Assembly: GCF_002968015.1 (NCBI RefSeq)
Contig: NZ_PUIP01000017.1
Location: 62,001-126,000 of the forward strand
DNA length: 64,000 nt
DNA from: Massilia phosphatilytica
GTDB lineage: Bacteria; Pseudomonadota; Gammaproteobacteria; Burkholderiales; Burkholderiaceae_D
Direction of reading: 5' to 3'
Part shown: piece after piece, positions 32,542 through 40,755 of the stretch
How positions within the stretch are numbered: position 1 is the first letter of the stretch
Layout of the letters: the number at the start of each line of letters is the position of its first letter
Position numbers and translations under genes: made by a program
The notes under the pieces: generated by a model
What the model was told of the DNA's origin: nothing
What the model saw: the letters and a program-made list of their open reading frames with translations, nothing else
Databases searched by the model: none

Positions 32542-32890
32542 CGTCCTCCACGCCGACGTGCTGTTCCAGCTGACGGCGATTCCCGATTCACCACCGCAGT
32601 TCCTCGAACCGGGCAGTCCCGGGAAGATCATCCGTGCCGGCCTGCGCATTGGCGACACCGTCGTGTACTTCTCGGAAGGCCATCATCCGGACCAGGCGCC
32701 CGTGTTCGCCGGCTTCTCCATGAACCTGCACGTCGACAGCGCGGACGAGGCGGCCCGTATCCTGCAAGCGCTGGGCGAGGGCGGCGACGTGCGCGTCCCA
32801 TTGCGTGCCACGGCGTGGGCGGATGGCTTCGGCGCCGTCATCGACCGTTATGGCTTGCACTGGATGATCGAAACAGGAAGCCGGCAATAA
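32477..32890 (+). CDS. VOC-family protein, PhnB-like
   Basis: A 137-residue VOC fold protein of the PhnB/DUF3471-like group (start TIYFPGLCAEAISFYRDVLHAD, end WADGFGAVIDRYGLHWMIE). These small proteins have two beta-alpha-beta-beta-beta units and mostly unknown substrates. No ribosome binding site lies right before the ATG, whereas a strong one lies 55 bp upstream in another frame. The gene is followed at once by a bidirectional terminator shared with phaZ. Confidence 0.83.
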   Translation: MQTIPTIYFPGLCAEAISFYRDVLHADVLFQLTAIPDSPPQFLEPGSPGKIIRAGLRIGDTVVYFSEGHHPDQAPVFAGFSMNLHVDSADEAARILQALGEGGDVRVPLRATAWADGFGAVIDRYGLHWMIETGSRQ

Positions 32891-32924
32891 AAAAAATGCC
32901 GCGGTACGAGCCGCGGCATTTTTT
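32888..32924. terminator. Bidirectional terminator between VOC and phaZ
   Basis: AAAAAATGCCGCGG, loop TACGAG, CCGCGGCATTTTTT: an 8-bp GC-rich stem extended by A-T pairs, with T tracts in both directions. It serves the convergent VOC and phaZ genes. Confidence 0.9.
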
Positions 32925-32943
32925 ATGGGAGTGACTGAAACGC

Positions 32944-34179
32944 TCAGGCGTTCTTGCGAATGAACTCGCCAATCATCGGACAGATGATCTCGCGCCAGCG
33001 GCGGCCGGAGAAGATGCCGTAGTGGCCGCACTTCGGTGCCGTGAACTGCTGCTGCTTGTCGGCCGGGATACCGGTGCACAGGTCGTGCGCGGCATGGGTC
33101 TGGCCGGCACCGGAGATGTCGTCCAGTTCGCCTTCAATGGTGAACAGCGCCACGCTGTCGATGTCTTGCGGACGCACGAGCTGGCCGCCCACTTCCCACG
33201 TGCCCTTCGGCAGGCGGGTTTCCTGGAATACCGTTTTAATCGTTTCCAGGTAATACTCGGCCGGCATGTCGAGGACGGCGTTGTACTCGTCGTAGAACTT
33301 GCGGTGCGCTTCCGCCGAATCGTCGTCGCCGCGCACCAGGTGCTGGTAGAACTCGCGGTGGCTCTGTGCGTGGCGGCCCGGGTTCATCGCGATGAAGCCG
33401 GCGTGCTGCAGGAAGCCCGGATAGACCTTGCGGCCGAAGCCCGGGTAATTGCCCGGCACGGCATAGATCACCGTGTTCTCGAACCACGAGTACGGCTTTT
33501 CGACGGCCAGGTCGTTGACGGCCGTCGGCGATTTGCGCGGGTCGATCGGGCCGCCCATCATGACCATCGACTTCGGCAGCTTCGCGTCCTTGTTCGTCGC
33601 CATCAGCGAGATCGCGGCGAGGACGGGCACGGTCGGCTGGCACACGGAGATCACGTGCACGTCCGGGCCCAGGTGGCGGATGAAATCCTGGACATAATAA
33701 ATGTAGTCGTCCAGGTGGAATGCGCCGTCCGACAGCGGCACCATGCGCGCGTCGACCCAGTCGGTGATGAATACGTCCTGGTCCGGCAGCAGGGCGCGGA
33801 CCGTGTCCCGCAGCAGCGTTGCATGGTGGCCCGACAGCGGGGCCACGACGAGCACCGTCGGCTGCTTGAGCGCGGCAAAGTCCGTGTCGCTCATGTCTTT
33901 CTTGAAGTGCAGCAGCTTGCAGAACGGTTTGTTGACGACCGTGCGTTCCACGATGCCGACCGTCTGCCCGTTGATGATGGTCGAGTTCAGGCCGAAAGCA
34001 GGTTTCTCATAGTCCTTGCCGAGGCGGTACATCAGCTCGTAGCCGGCAGCGATACGCTGCGAAAACGGGGTGTGCGCGAACGGTGAGACTGGATTCGAAA
34101 ACAGTTTGGCAGAGGCATCGGCCCACTGCATCAGTGGGTTCAGGAAGGAGCGTTGCATCTCGTGCAGTTGGTAAAGCAT
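32944..34179 (-). CDS. phaZ: Intracellular polyhydroxybutyrate depolymerase
   Basis: A 411-residue enzyme that breaks down stored PHB granules in the cytoplasm. The nucleophile is a cysteine, as in the Ralstonia PhaZ1 type: VISVCQPTVPV with Cys180. The rest of the family pattern is present (MYRLGKDYEKPAFG at the start, FITDWVDARMVP, and CGHYGIFSGRRWRE at the end with the catalytic His). No signal peptide. The ATG at 34179 has an AAGGAA site and a TATAAT on the minus strand at 34245-34240. PHA storage is also suggested by the granule protein at 37817. Confidence 0.93.
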   Translation of the reverse strand: MLYQLHEMQRSFLNPLMQWADASAKLFSNPVSPFAHTPFSQRIAAGYELMYRLGKDYEKPAFGLNSTIINGQTVGIVERTVVNKPFCKLLHFKKDMSDTDFAALKQPTVLVVAPLSGHHATLLRDTVRALLPDQDVFITDWVDARMVPLSDGAFHLDDYIYYVQDFIRHLGPDVHVISVCQPTVPVLAAISLMATNKDAKLPKSMVMMGGPIDPRKSPTAVNDLAVEKPYSWFENTVIYAVPGNYPGFGRKVYPGFLQHAGFIAMNPGRHAQSHREFYQHLVRGDDDSAEAHRKFYDEYNAVLDMPAEYYLETIKTVFQETRLPKGTWEVGGQLVRPQDIDSVALFTIEGELDDISGAGQTHAAHDLCTGIPADKQQQFTAPKCGHYGIFSGRRWREIICPMIGEFIRKNA

Positions 34180-34239
34180 AATTATTTCCTTCATGACTCT
34201 GGGGCGCAATTGCAATCGTTTGCGCTACGTGTTCGGTCA

Positions 34240-34245
34240 ATTATA
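34240..34245 (-). promoter_or_regulatory. Candidate -10 box of phaZ
   Basis: The minus strand reads TATAAT 61 bp before the phaZ ATG. No good -35 is seen 16-18 bp further upstream, so the call rests on the perfect -10. Confidence 0.4.
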
Positions 34246-34359
34246 GGCCCATTCTGCTTGGCATGGGGCAACAAAGATTTGAGACAAAATCGTTTATTAC
34301 TGCGTTGCACAATTTGTATCACAGTTGTCATGCCGCGGTTCGTTAAGTGCAGTACATAA

Positions 34360-34390
34360 GAAAAATGCCCCGCACGGGCGGGGCATTTTC
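34360..34390 (-). terminator. Terminator of the ferredoxin reductase gene
   Basis: TGCCCCGC, loop ACGG, GCGGGGCA, flanked by AAAAA and TTTT. On the minus strand the stem is followed by TTTTTCTT, giving an efficient terminator 24 bp after the reductase stop. Confidence 0.9.
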
Positions 34391-34413
34391 GTCGTACTAC
34401 CGTTACGGAACGG

Positions 34414-35505
34414 TCAGTCGAACACCGGCGTTTCGACGCCGAGGATCTTGTGCAGCTTCGGCGACGTCGTCGTGTACTGCATGTGGATCTTCTTGTCCGG
34501 GAAGATGTACGGCGCGGCGCCGAAGGCGGCCAGCGCGGCTTCGTGGAAGCCCGACAGGATCAGTTTCTTCTTGCCCGGGTAGGTGTTGATGTCGCCCACG
34601 GCGAAGATGCCCGGCACGTTGGTCTCGAACTTCTCGGTGTCCATGACCTTCAGCTGGCGGCGTTCGATGTCCAGGCCCCATTCGGCGATCGGGCCCAGCT
34701 TCGGCGACAGGCCGAAGAACACCATCAGCATGTCCAGCGGCACGCGGCGGGTCACGCCGTCGGCACCGGTCACCTTGACTTCGGACAGCTGGCCATCCTT
34801 TTCATCGAAACCGGTGACCTGGCCGATGATCAGTTGCATTTCGTAGTCTTCGCACAGCTGCTTCATCTTGGCGACGGACGCCGGGGCGGCGCGGAAGTCT
34901 TCGCGACGGTGCACCAGCACGACGGATTCGGCCTTGCCGACGAAGTTCAGGGCCCAGTCCAGCGCGGAGTCGCCGCCGCCGCAGATGACGAGGTTCTTGC
35001 CTTCGAACAGGCTCGGATCCTTGACGCGGTAGAACAGCTGGCTGTTGTCGAACTTGTCGATGCCGTCGACCTTGATCGTGCGCGCCTGGAACGAACCGAC
35101 GCCCGCCGCGATGAAGATGGTCTTGGTGATGAAGCGGGTACCGGTCGACGTCTCGACGTTGAAGCGGTGGTCTTCACGGCGCTGGACGGTGGTGACTTCC
35201 TGGCCCAGGTGGAAGGTCGGCTCGAACGGCTCGATCTGCTTGAGCAGGTTGTCGGTCAGTTCCTGGCCGGTGCAGACGGGCACGGCCGGAATGTCGTAAA
35301 TCGGCTTGTCCGGATACAGCTCCACGCACTGGCCGCCGACGGCCGGCAGCGAATCGATCACGTGGGCTTTGATCTCCAGCAGGCCCAGCTCGAACACCTG
35401 GAACAGGCCGACCGGGCCCGCGCCGATGATCACGGCATCGGCTTCGATGGCGCCGGCAAAGGAGCTGTTGGGAGCGATGGTGCCCACTTCGGGGGTCGTA
35501 GTCAT
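34414..35505 (-). CDS. Ferredoxin-NADP(+) reductase, thioredoxin-reductase type
   Basis: A 363-residue flavoprotein with FAD motif IIGAGPVGLFQVFEL near residue 25 and NADPH motif ICGGGDSALDWALN near residue 170, but no CxxC redox pair, so it belongs to the TrxR-like ferredoxin/flavodoxin reductases. It exchanges electrons between NADPH and ferredoxin. The frame is open upstream, but AGGAAAG and spacing favour the ATG at 35505. It lies 122 bp downstream of fdxA on the same strand, so its electron partner is probably that ferredoxin. Confidence 0.9.
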   Translation of the reverse strand: MTTTPEVGTIAPNSSFAGAIEADAVIIGAGPVGLFQVFELGLLEIKAHVIDSLPAVGGQCVELYPDKPIYDIPAVPVCTGQELTDNLLKQIEPFEPTFHLGQEVTTVQRREDHRFNVETSTGTRFITKTIFIAAGVGSFQARTIKVDGIDKFDNSQLFYRVKDPSLFEGKNLVICGGGDSALDWALNFVGKAESVVLVHRREDFRAAPASVAKMKQLCEDYEMQLIIGQVTGFDEKDGQLSEVKVTGADGVTRRVPLDMLMVFFGLSPKLGPIAEWGLDIERRQLKVMDTEKFETNVPGIFAVGDINTYPGKKKLILSGFHEAALAAFGAAPYIFPDKKIHMQYTTTSPKLHKILGVETPVFD

Positions 35506-35627
35506 GCTTCTTTCCTGAAAATTATGTGCTGTAGGTAGGGCGAGGGCCGATAGTGTGCCATGAACGGCGCACACCTGCAGGGGCCGGCAAACGACGCCGG
35601 CCATGGCAGCCGGCGCTCACGAACGAT

Positions 35628-35951
35628 TTAGCGGGCCAGTTGGTCCAGCTTGTTCTTGACGTCTTTCCACTCTTCCGCGTCGGGCAGGGCCGGCTTGGTC
35701 TTGGTGATGGACGGCCAGTTGCGTGCCAGCTCGACGTTGATCTTGATAAATTGCTGCTGGTCCGACGGCACGTCTTCTTCCGCATAGATCGCGTTGACCG
35801 GGCACTCCGCCACGCACACGGCGCAGTCGATGCACTCGTCCGGGTCAATCGCGAGGAAATTCGGGCCTTCCCGGAAACAATCTACCGGGCATACATCCAC
35901 GCAATCGGTATAGCGACAACGGATGCACGATTCGGTGACAACGTGGGTCAT
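35628..35951 (-). CDS. fdxA: 7Fe ferredoxin FdxA
   Basis: A 107-residue ferredoxin with a [3Fe-4S]/[4Fe-4S] pair: CIRCRYTDCVDVCPVDCF, then CIDCAVCVAECPVNAI. The length and C-terminal helix (QQQFIKINVELARNWP) match the FdxA family of proteobacteria. Cytosolic electron carrier, probably reduced or oxidised by the reductase encoded just downstream. Confidence 0.95.
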   Translation of the reverse strand: MTHVVTESCIRCRYTDCVDVCPVDCFREGPNFLAIDPDECIDCAVCVAECPVNAIYAEEDVPSDQQQFIKINVELARNWPSITKTKPALPDAEEWKDVKNKLDQLAR

Positions 35952-36124
35952 AACAGTCCTATCAATGAGTAGAAGCGGCGGCGTGTGAGTTATAGGGAAG
36001 CGGTCGCCGGACGCGGCAAAGCACTGTATTTTAGGGCAATTCTGCTTCTACGACAAATCAGGCTTATACACAATACACATAAGCAAATGTGTTCGGAGTC
36101 CGCTGGCCGGGCCGCTTCCAAGGC

Positions 36125-37660
36125 TTACCGGAGCCTGTCCGTGGCCGCCAGGTCCACCACCGCCGTCGTCGCGACGGCCGCGCCGGAATCGTCCGTCACC
36201 GTGACCGTCGTCAGGGCCACCTTCGCTGTTTGCTCGCCGGCCGGGCCGGATCGGCCGTGTTCCGCGCACCAGCGCGCGAGGGCGTCCGCTTCCGCCTGCA
36301 GGACCCGTTCGACATTGTAGTATTCGGCCAGGTTCATCGTGCCGCAGCAGGCGCGGCGGTCCTGGCGCGCGCCTGGGGCGTCGGTCACGAGCGGCGCCAG
36401 GCGCACGCCGGCCGGGTGGTCGCCCGCGATCCCGGACGGTACGTCGAACACCTCGCGCTGGGCGAACCGGTCGCGGATGGCGTTGACGACGGTCTGCGGC
36501 TTGCCGTCCTCGAACGCGAGGCGCAGCATCTCGTTGGCGACGTCGGCGAACGTGGCGGCCGTGTCCGGGGCGGCGATCAGCGCGCGCAGCACGAGCCCGC
36601 GCAGCCAGCTGGCGACGCGGTGCAGGACGCTGGCGCAATCCTCCAGCGCGGGATTGCGCCCGAGGGCGAACACGTCGGCCAGGATGTCGTAGACGGCGCC
36701 CGTGAACACCTGCGAGATCGCGTGCACCTCGGTGCCGGCCTGGGACAGCGTGAGGTCGTTGTCGGCATTGCGCAGGCCGGTCGTGCTGCCGAGGGCGAGG
36801 CCGAACTGCTCGGCGATGTCGGCGAGGAAGGTCTTGTCGTGCAGGTGCGCCTTGGTCTGGGCGATGACGGCCTCGCACTGGTCGAGCTGGGACAGCGCGA
36901 GGAAGATGGCCGTCAGGTCGCCGAACGATTCGTGCAGGCCGCCCGTTTGCGGCGGATTGTCGGCCTGCAGCCATTGCGGCTTGAGGCCGTCCAGCACGGC
37001 GTGGCCGGTTTCGTGCGAGACGATGTCGAGCGAACGGCAGGTGTACACGCGCGCCGTCTCGCCGGCGGGCACGAAGTCGCCGAACTTCAGGCAGGCCTGG
37101 GAGCGGCTGTAATAGGCATTCATCACGTTCGGCAGGCCGTATGGCCAGACCTGGAGCGGCGACGTGTCCGCGCTGCTGTTCCAGTGCCAGGGCAAGGGCA
37201 TCGCGCTGCCGGCCGTCGACAGCGCGCGCTGGTACATCGTCAACGTCTGGCGCACGACGGCGAACGTGTGGACGGCGTCGAACTGCGGGGTGTCCGGCAT
37301 CGTCACGAAGTCGCCGAAGGCGTTCGGCTCGACTGGCGGGATGCCGCTATCGCTGGATGCCAGCACGATGCGCGCGTCGCGCGGCCCGGCCAGCACGACG
37401 CCGGGCAGGAAGACCTTGCGCGTGCCGATCTCGTCCACCGACGGATCCTGCTTCCACATCAGCACGCGCGCGCCGGATGCATAGGGCAGGGGCACCTCAC
37501 CCGGCTGGCTGCCTTCCTGAGGCGATGCGCTGCCGGGGCCGGTCTGCAGCCGCGGACGGCCCGGCTGGTCGAGCAGTTGCGCGGCCTTGCGGTGCTGGCG
37601 GTAAGAGGCAGTGGGCGTCGGCACGAAACCGACCGGGGGCAGGGTGGGCGTCGAATCCAT
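36125..37660 (-). CDS. Predicted zinc metallopeptidase (gluzincin type)
   Basis: A 511-residue protein without signal peptide. The zinc site is HETGH at residues 216-220, and Glu244 in GGLHESFGD is the probable third ligand, an arrangement like thermolysin-type (M4/M36) peptidases though spaced a few residues longer. The N-terminal 100 residues are proline-rich and the body has an helical domain (FADVANEMLRLAFEDG) around residue 390. The ATG at 37660 has an ideal AAGGAGG site; the TTG two codons earlier is too close to it. Family unknown to me beyond the fold. Absence of a visible export signal is odd for this class. Confidence 0.7.
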   Translation of the reverse strand: MDSTPTLPPVGFVPTPTASYRQHRKAAQLLDQPGRPRLQTGPGSASPQEGSQPGEVPLPYASGARVLMWKQDPSVDEIGTRKVFLPGVVLAGPRDARIVLASSDSGIPPVEPNAFGDFVTMPDTPQFDAVHTFAVVRQTLTMYQRALSTAGSAMPLPWHWNSSADTSPLQVWPYGLPNVMNAYYSRSQACLKFGDFVPAGETARVYTCRSLDIVSHETGHAVLDGLKPQWLQADNPPQTGGLHESFGDLTAIFLALSQLDQCEAVIAQTKAHLHDKTFLADIAEQFGLALGSTTGLRNADNDLTLSQAGTEVHAISQVFTGAVYDILADVFALGRNPALEDCASVLHRVASWLRGLVLRALIAAPDTAATFADVANEMLRLAFEDGKPQTVVNAIRDRFAQREVFDVPSGIAGDHPAGVRLAPLVTDAPGARQDRRACCGTMNLAEYYNVERVLQAEADALARWCAEHGRSGPAGEQTAKVALTTVTVTDDSGAAVATTAVVDLAATDRLR

Positions 37661-37816
37661 GGACAATCCTCCTTGATGACACGAGGAATGGTCGCCCCTT
37701 GCCCAAGATCGGCCTTGAGACTCATCAATTGATTATTCTCTAGGCAAGCGCTGGCCTTTGCGCCCATCAACTGGCATCATGGCGGGCTGTTTGCTTTGAA
37801 TCAGTAAGGAAATCGA

Positions 37817-38095
37817 ATGCCGGACATCAGCATCACCCAGCCGCACAGCCTGAGCCAGACCGACGCGCGCGCCGCCGCGCAAAAGGTGGCCGACAAGCTG
37901 GCCCGCGAATATGGCCTGACGTGCAATTGGGAAGGGGACGTGCTGCGTTTCGCCCGCAGCGGCGTGGAAGGGGCGCTCACCCTGGGCGAGCGCCAGGCCG
38001 CGTTGCGCATCAAGCTGGGCTTCCTGATGAGTGCTTTCACGTCCACCATCGAACAGAAGGTGGCGGAAAGCATGCGCAAAGTGTTTAGTAACTGA
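37817..38095 (+). CDS. Polyhydroxyalkanoic acid system family protein
   Basis: A 92-residue protein of the PHA-system family (PHA_gran_rgn). The pattern is ISITQPHSLSQTDARAAAQKV at the start, then CNWEGDVLRFARSGVEG and a C-terminal EQKVAESMRKVF. These proteins occur with PHA granules and are of unclear function, perhaps granule regulation. It is convergent with the ACBP gene, whose stop touches its own with no gap. Confidence 0.85.
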   Translation: MPDISITQPHSLSQTDARAAAQKVADKLAREYGLTCNWEGDVLRFARSGVEGALTLGERQAALRIKLGFLMSAFTSTIEQKVAESMRKVFSN

Positions 38096-38347
38096 TTACT
38101 TCAGGTCTTCGATCAGGTCGACGTACTGCTGCATTGCGTCGTCCTGCGACGTGCCTTTCAGCGCGGCCCAGGCGTCGTACTTGGCGCGGCCGACCATGTC
38201 GGTGAAGCCGGGACGCTCGCCCGTGACGTCGCCGCTCGAACCCTGCTTGAACAGCGCGTAGATCTTCAGCAGGGTCATGTTGTCCGGACGCTCGGGCAGG
38301 TTCTTCGAATCGAGCTGGGCCTGGGCGAACTGTTCTTGCAAACTCAT
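38096..38347 (-). CDS. Acyl-CoA-binding protein
   Basis: An 83-residue four-helix acyl-CoA-binding protein, which keeps long-chain acyl-CoA soluble in the cytoplasm. The signature is MTLLKIYALFKQGSSGDV, then GRAKYDAWAALKG with the ligand-binding Lys/Tyr. AAGGAG lies 5 bp before the ATG. The length is the family norm. It lies between the PHA protein (convergent) and an FKBP gene (upstream, same strand). Confidence 0.93.
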   Translation of the reverse strand: MSLQEQFAQAQLDSKNLPERPDNMTLLKIYALFKQGSSGDVTGERPGFTDMVGRAKYDAWAALKGTSQDDAMQQYVDLIEDLK

Positions 38348-38438
38348 GGTAACTCCTTGGACGATGTGCGGGCATCTTAGCGCATCGTCATCGGAATCCC
38401 GGCTAATTTGGCCGAATTTTAGAAGGGTTGCTCGGTCA

Positions 38439-38795
38439 TCAAACGTCGAGGAGCTCGACGTCGAAGATCAGCGTGGCATTCGGCGGAATCACGCCGCCGG
38501 CGCCGCGCGCGCCGTAACCCAGGCTCGCCGGGATGATCAGGCGGCGCGCACCGCCCACCTTCATGCCCTGCACGCCTTCGTCCCAGCCGCGGATCACGTG
38601 ACCGGCGCCCAGCGGGAACTGGAACGGGTCGTTGCGGTCTTTGCTGGAATCGAACTTGACGCCGGTGCTGCCGTCGTCGTTCTGCAGCCAGCCGGTGTAG
38701 TGCACGGTCACGTAGTTGCCGGCCTTCGCTTCGGCGCCGCTGCCGACGACCGTGTCTTCGTATTGCAGGCCAGAATTCGTGGTGGTGATGGACAT
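38439..38795 (-). CDS. FKBP-type peptidyl-prolyl isomerase
   Basis: A 118-residue single-domain FKBP that speeds proline cis-trans isomerisation in the cytoplasm. It has VTVHYTGWL, FDSSKDRNDPFQFPLGAG, VIRGWDEGVQGMKVGG and the end TLIFDVELLDV, all family landmarks. No signal peptide. The frame is open further upstream, but MSITTTNSGLQYED is the usual start and GGGAAG precedes it. Confidence 0.94.
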   Translation of the reverse strand: MSITTTNSGLQYEDTVVGSGAEAKAGNYVTVHYTGWLQNDDGSTGVKFDSSKDRNDPFQFPLGAGHVIRGWDEGVQGMKVGGARRLIIPASLGYGARGAGGVIPPNATLIFDVELLDV

Positions 38796-38981
38796 GGATC
38801 TTCCCTTGTTGTTCAGAGTGAAAGGCCGATTGTAGTCCATGGCCTGTCAAAGCGCTATTAACGCTCTGTCCACTGTGTTGCGGCGGCGCGCCGCTTGCGT
38901 GCGATTCCATCGTTCTACGCTTCGGAGCGTTCAAGTTTCCTCGTAGAATAAAGACTTCCTTCACTGAGCCGGTGTCGTTCC

Positions 38982-39953
38982 ATGCTGCGTCGCTTTCGCA
39001 AGTCCCTCATCTCTGGTTTCGTCCTGTTTTCGGCCATCCAGGCCGCCCACGCGAACGTCGTCGTCGTGCTCAATTCGCGCGACGCCACGGTCCAGCTGCT
39101 CGACCAGGCCACGGGCGCCGACAACGGCACGTTCGCGGTCGGCAAGGAGCCCCATCACCTGATGGCCACGCCGGACAACAAGTCGGTGATCGTCGCCAGC
39201 TCCGTCGGCAACGAACTGATCTTCCTCGACCCCGTCTCGGGCAAGGTGCAGCGCCGCCTGGCGGACGTGCTCGACCCGTACCAGATCGGCTTCTCGCCGG
39301 ACCAGAAATGGTTCGTGTCGGCGTCGCTGCGCCTGGACCGCGTCGACGTCTACAAGTACGAAGGCGGCAACCTCGTGCTCAGCAAGCGCCTGCCGCTCGC
39401 GCGCATGCCCAGCCATATCGCGTTCGACGCGGCCAGCACGACGGCCTTCATCACGCAGCAGGGCAGCGACCAGGTCAGCGCCATCGACCTGAAAACGCAG
39501 ACCGTCAAATGGACACTCCCGGTCGGCAAGCTCCCGGCGGGCATCTCGATGACACCGGACGACAAGTACCTGCTCGTCGGGATCATGGGCAGCGACTATG
39601 TCGAGGTAATCGACTGGCGCGCGCAAAAGACCGTCAAGCGCATCAAGACGGGCAACGGCGCGCACAACTTCCGCGCCCTCGGCGACCGCCGCCATGTGTT
39701 CGTGTCGAACCGCGTGCAGAACTCGATCAACATCATCGACCAGACCACCCTGGAAAACGTCGGCATGATCCCCGTGCCGGGCGGTCCGGACTGCATGGAA
39801 CTGACGAACGACGGCAAGACGCTGTGGGTGACGCTCCGCTGGATCAAGAAGGTTGCCGTGATCGACGTGGCCAGCCGCAAGGTCATCAAGATGATTCCGG
39901 TCGGCCGTTCGCCGCACGGCGTGTTCTTCGCCAACTCGGCGCCGCGGATGTGA
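38982..39953 (+). CDS. Periplasmic YVTN-type beta-propeller protein
   Basis: A 323-residue protein with a signal peptide (residues 1-24, ending AAHAN) and about seven repeats of the YncE/YVTN kind (VVVVLNSRDATVQLLDQATG, then repeats with VGKEPHHL, VGKLPAGI, VGRSPHG). Such propellers act as binding scaffolds, for example for quinoprotein partners or nucleic acid. The stop overlaps the ATG of a deacetylase gene by one base (TGATG), so the two proteins are made together and probably act in the same envelope process. Confidence 0.85.
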   Translation: MLRRFRKSLISGFVLFSAIQAAHANVVVVLNSRDATVQLLDQATGADNGTFAVGKEPHHLMATPDNKSVIVASSVGNELIFLDPVSGKVQRRLADVLDPYQIGFSPDQKWFVSASLRLDRVDVYKYEGGNLVLSKRLPLARMPSHIAFDAASTTAFITQQGSDQVSAIDLKTQTVKWTLPVGKLPAGISMTPDDKYLLVGIMGSDYVEVIDWRAQKTVKRIKTGNGAHNFRALGDRRHVFVSNRVQNSINIIDQTTLENVGMIPVPGGPDCMELTNDGKTLWVTLRWIKKVAVIDVASRKVIKMIPVGRSPHGVFFANSAPRM

Positions 39954-40711
39954 TGCTGCGCGCTGTTGCTGCGCTGCTGCTTGCTGCCACCTCGGTTGCG
40001 TACGCGGGTGATGCTCCTGCATGCAAGGGCACCATCTACCTGACGTTCGACACGGGCAGCCAGTCGCAGGCCGACCTCATCGCCGACACGCTGCGCCGCC
40101 ACCACGTCAAGGCCACGTTCTTCCTCGCCAACGAAAAGACGGTGCGCGGCGACTGGTCGCTCGATCCGTCCTGGGCCGATTACTGGAAGGCGCGCGTGGC
40201 GGAGGGGCACGCGTTCGGCACCCACACGTTCGACCACGTCTACTTCCAGCGCGACTTGGCGGATGGCCGCATCGTCGTCAAGCCGCAGTTCGGCGCGCAC
40301 CCGGGTCAAAAGCTCACCTGGACGCAGCAGCAGTACTGCGCCGAACTGCGCCGCGTCGACACGCGTTTCGAACAGCTCACCGGCCGCCACCTGGACCCGA
40401 TCTTCCGCACGCCCGGCGGCCACAGCTCCCCCAACATCCTCGCGGCCGCGCACAGCTGCGGCTACCGCCACGCGGGCTGGGCCCCGGCCGGTTTCTCGGG
40501 CGACGAGACGTCGAGCGACACCTTCCCGAACGCGGTGCTGCTGAAGCGCGCGCTGGACGGCCTGAAGGATGGCGACATCTTCATGGCGCACATGGGGATC
40601 TGGTCGCGCAAGGACCCGTGGATGCCCGCGAACCTCGAGCCGCTGATCTCCGGCCTCGAGCGCAAAGGCTTCTGTTTCGCTACACTGAAAGAGCATCCGG
40701 ACTACCGATAA
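39953..40711 (+). CDS. Exported polysaccharide deacetylase (NodB type)
   Basis: A 252-residue enzyme with a signal peptide (1-18, ending AYAG) and a NodB domain that removes acetyl groups from a glycan. Motif 1 reads TFDTG, with Thr in place of the second Asp that often binds metal; motif 2 is HTFDH, and motif 3 is FRTPGGHSS. The changed Asp means metal binding or catalysis could differ. It is translationally coupled to the beta-propeller gene by one base and precedes the sterol desaturase gene by 38 bp. Confidence 0.87.
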   Translation: MLRAVAALLLAATSVAYAGDAPACKGTIYLTFDTGSQSQADLIADTLRRHHVKATFFLANEKTVRGDWSLDPSWADYWKARVAEGHAFGTHTFDHVYFQRDLADGRIVVKPQFGAHPGQKLTWTQQQYCAELRRVDTRFEQLTGRHLDPIFRTPGGHSSPNILAAAHSCGYRHAGWAPAGFSGDETSSDTFPNAVLLKRALDGLKDGDIFMAHMGIWSRKDPWMPANLEPLISGLERKGFCFATLKEHPDYR

Positions 40712-40721
40712 CAACAGGATT

Positions 40722-40755
40722 CAGCTAACGACATGAGCCAGCTAACGACATGAGC
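40722..40755 (+). repeat. 17-bp tandem duplication over a start codon
   Basis: CAGCTAACGACATGAGC occurs twice in a row, at 40722-40738 and 40739-40755. The second copy contains the true ATG of the next gene, and the first contains an ATG that opens a six-codon frame ending in TGA. It looks like a recent slippage duplication of the translation start. Confidence 0.9.

Noticed and set aside
32428..32890. A frameshift that split a longer VOC gene
   Set aside because: The VOC protein has a complete typical start at 32477 and the upstream peptide does not look like a VOC extension, so a leader frame is the simpler reading.
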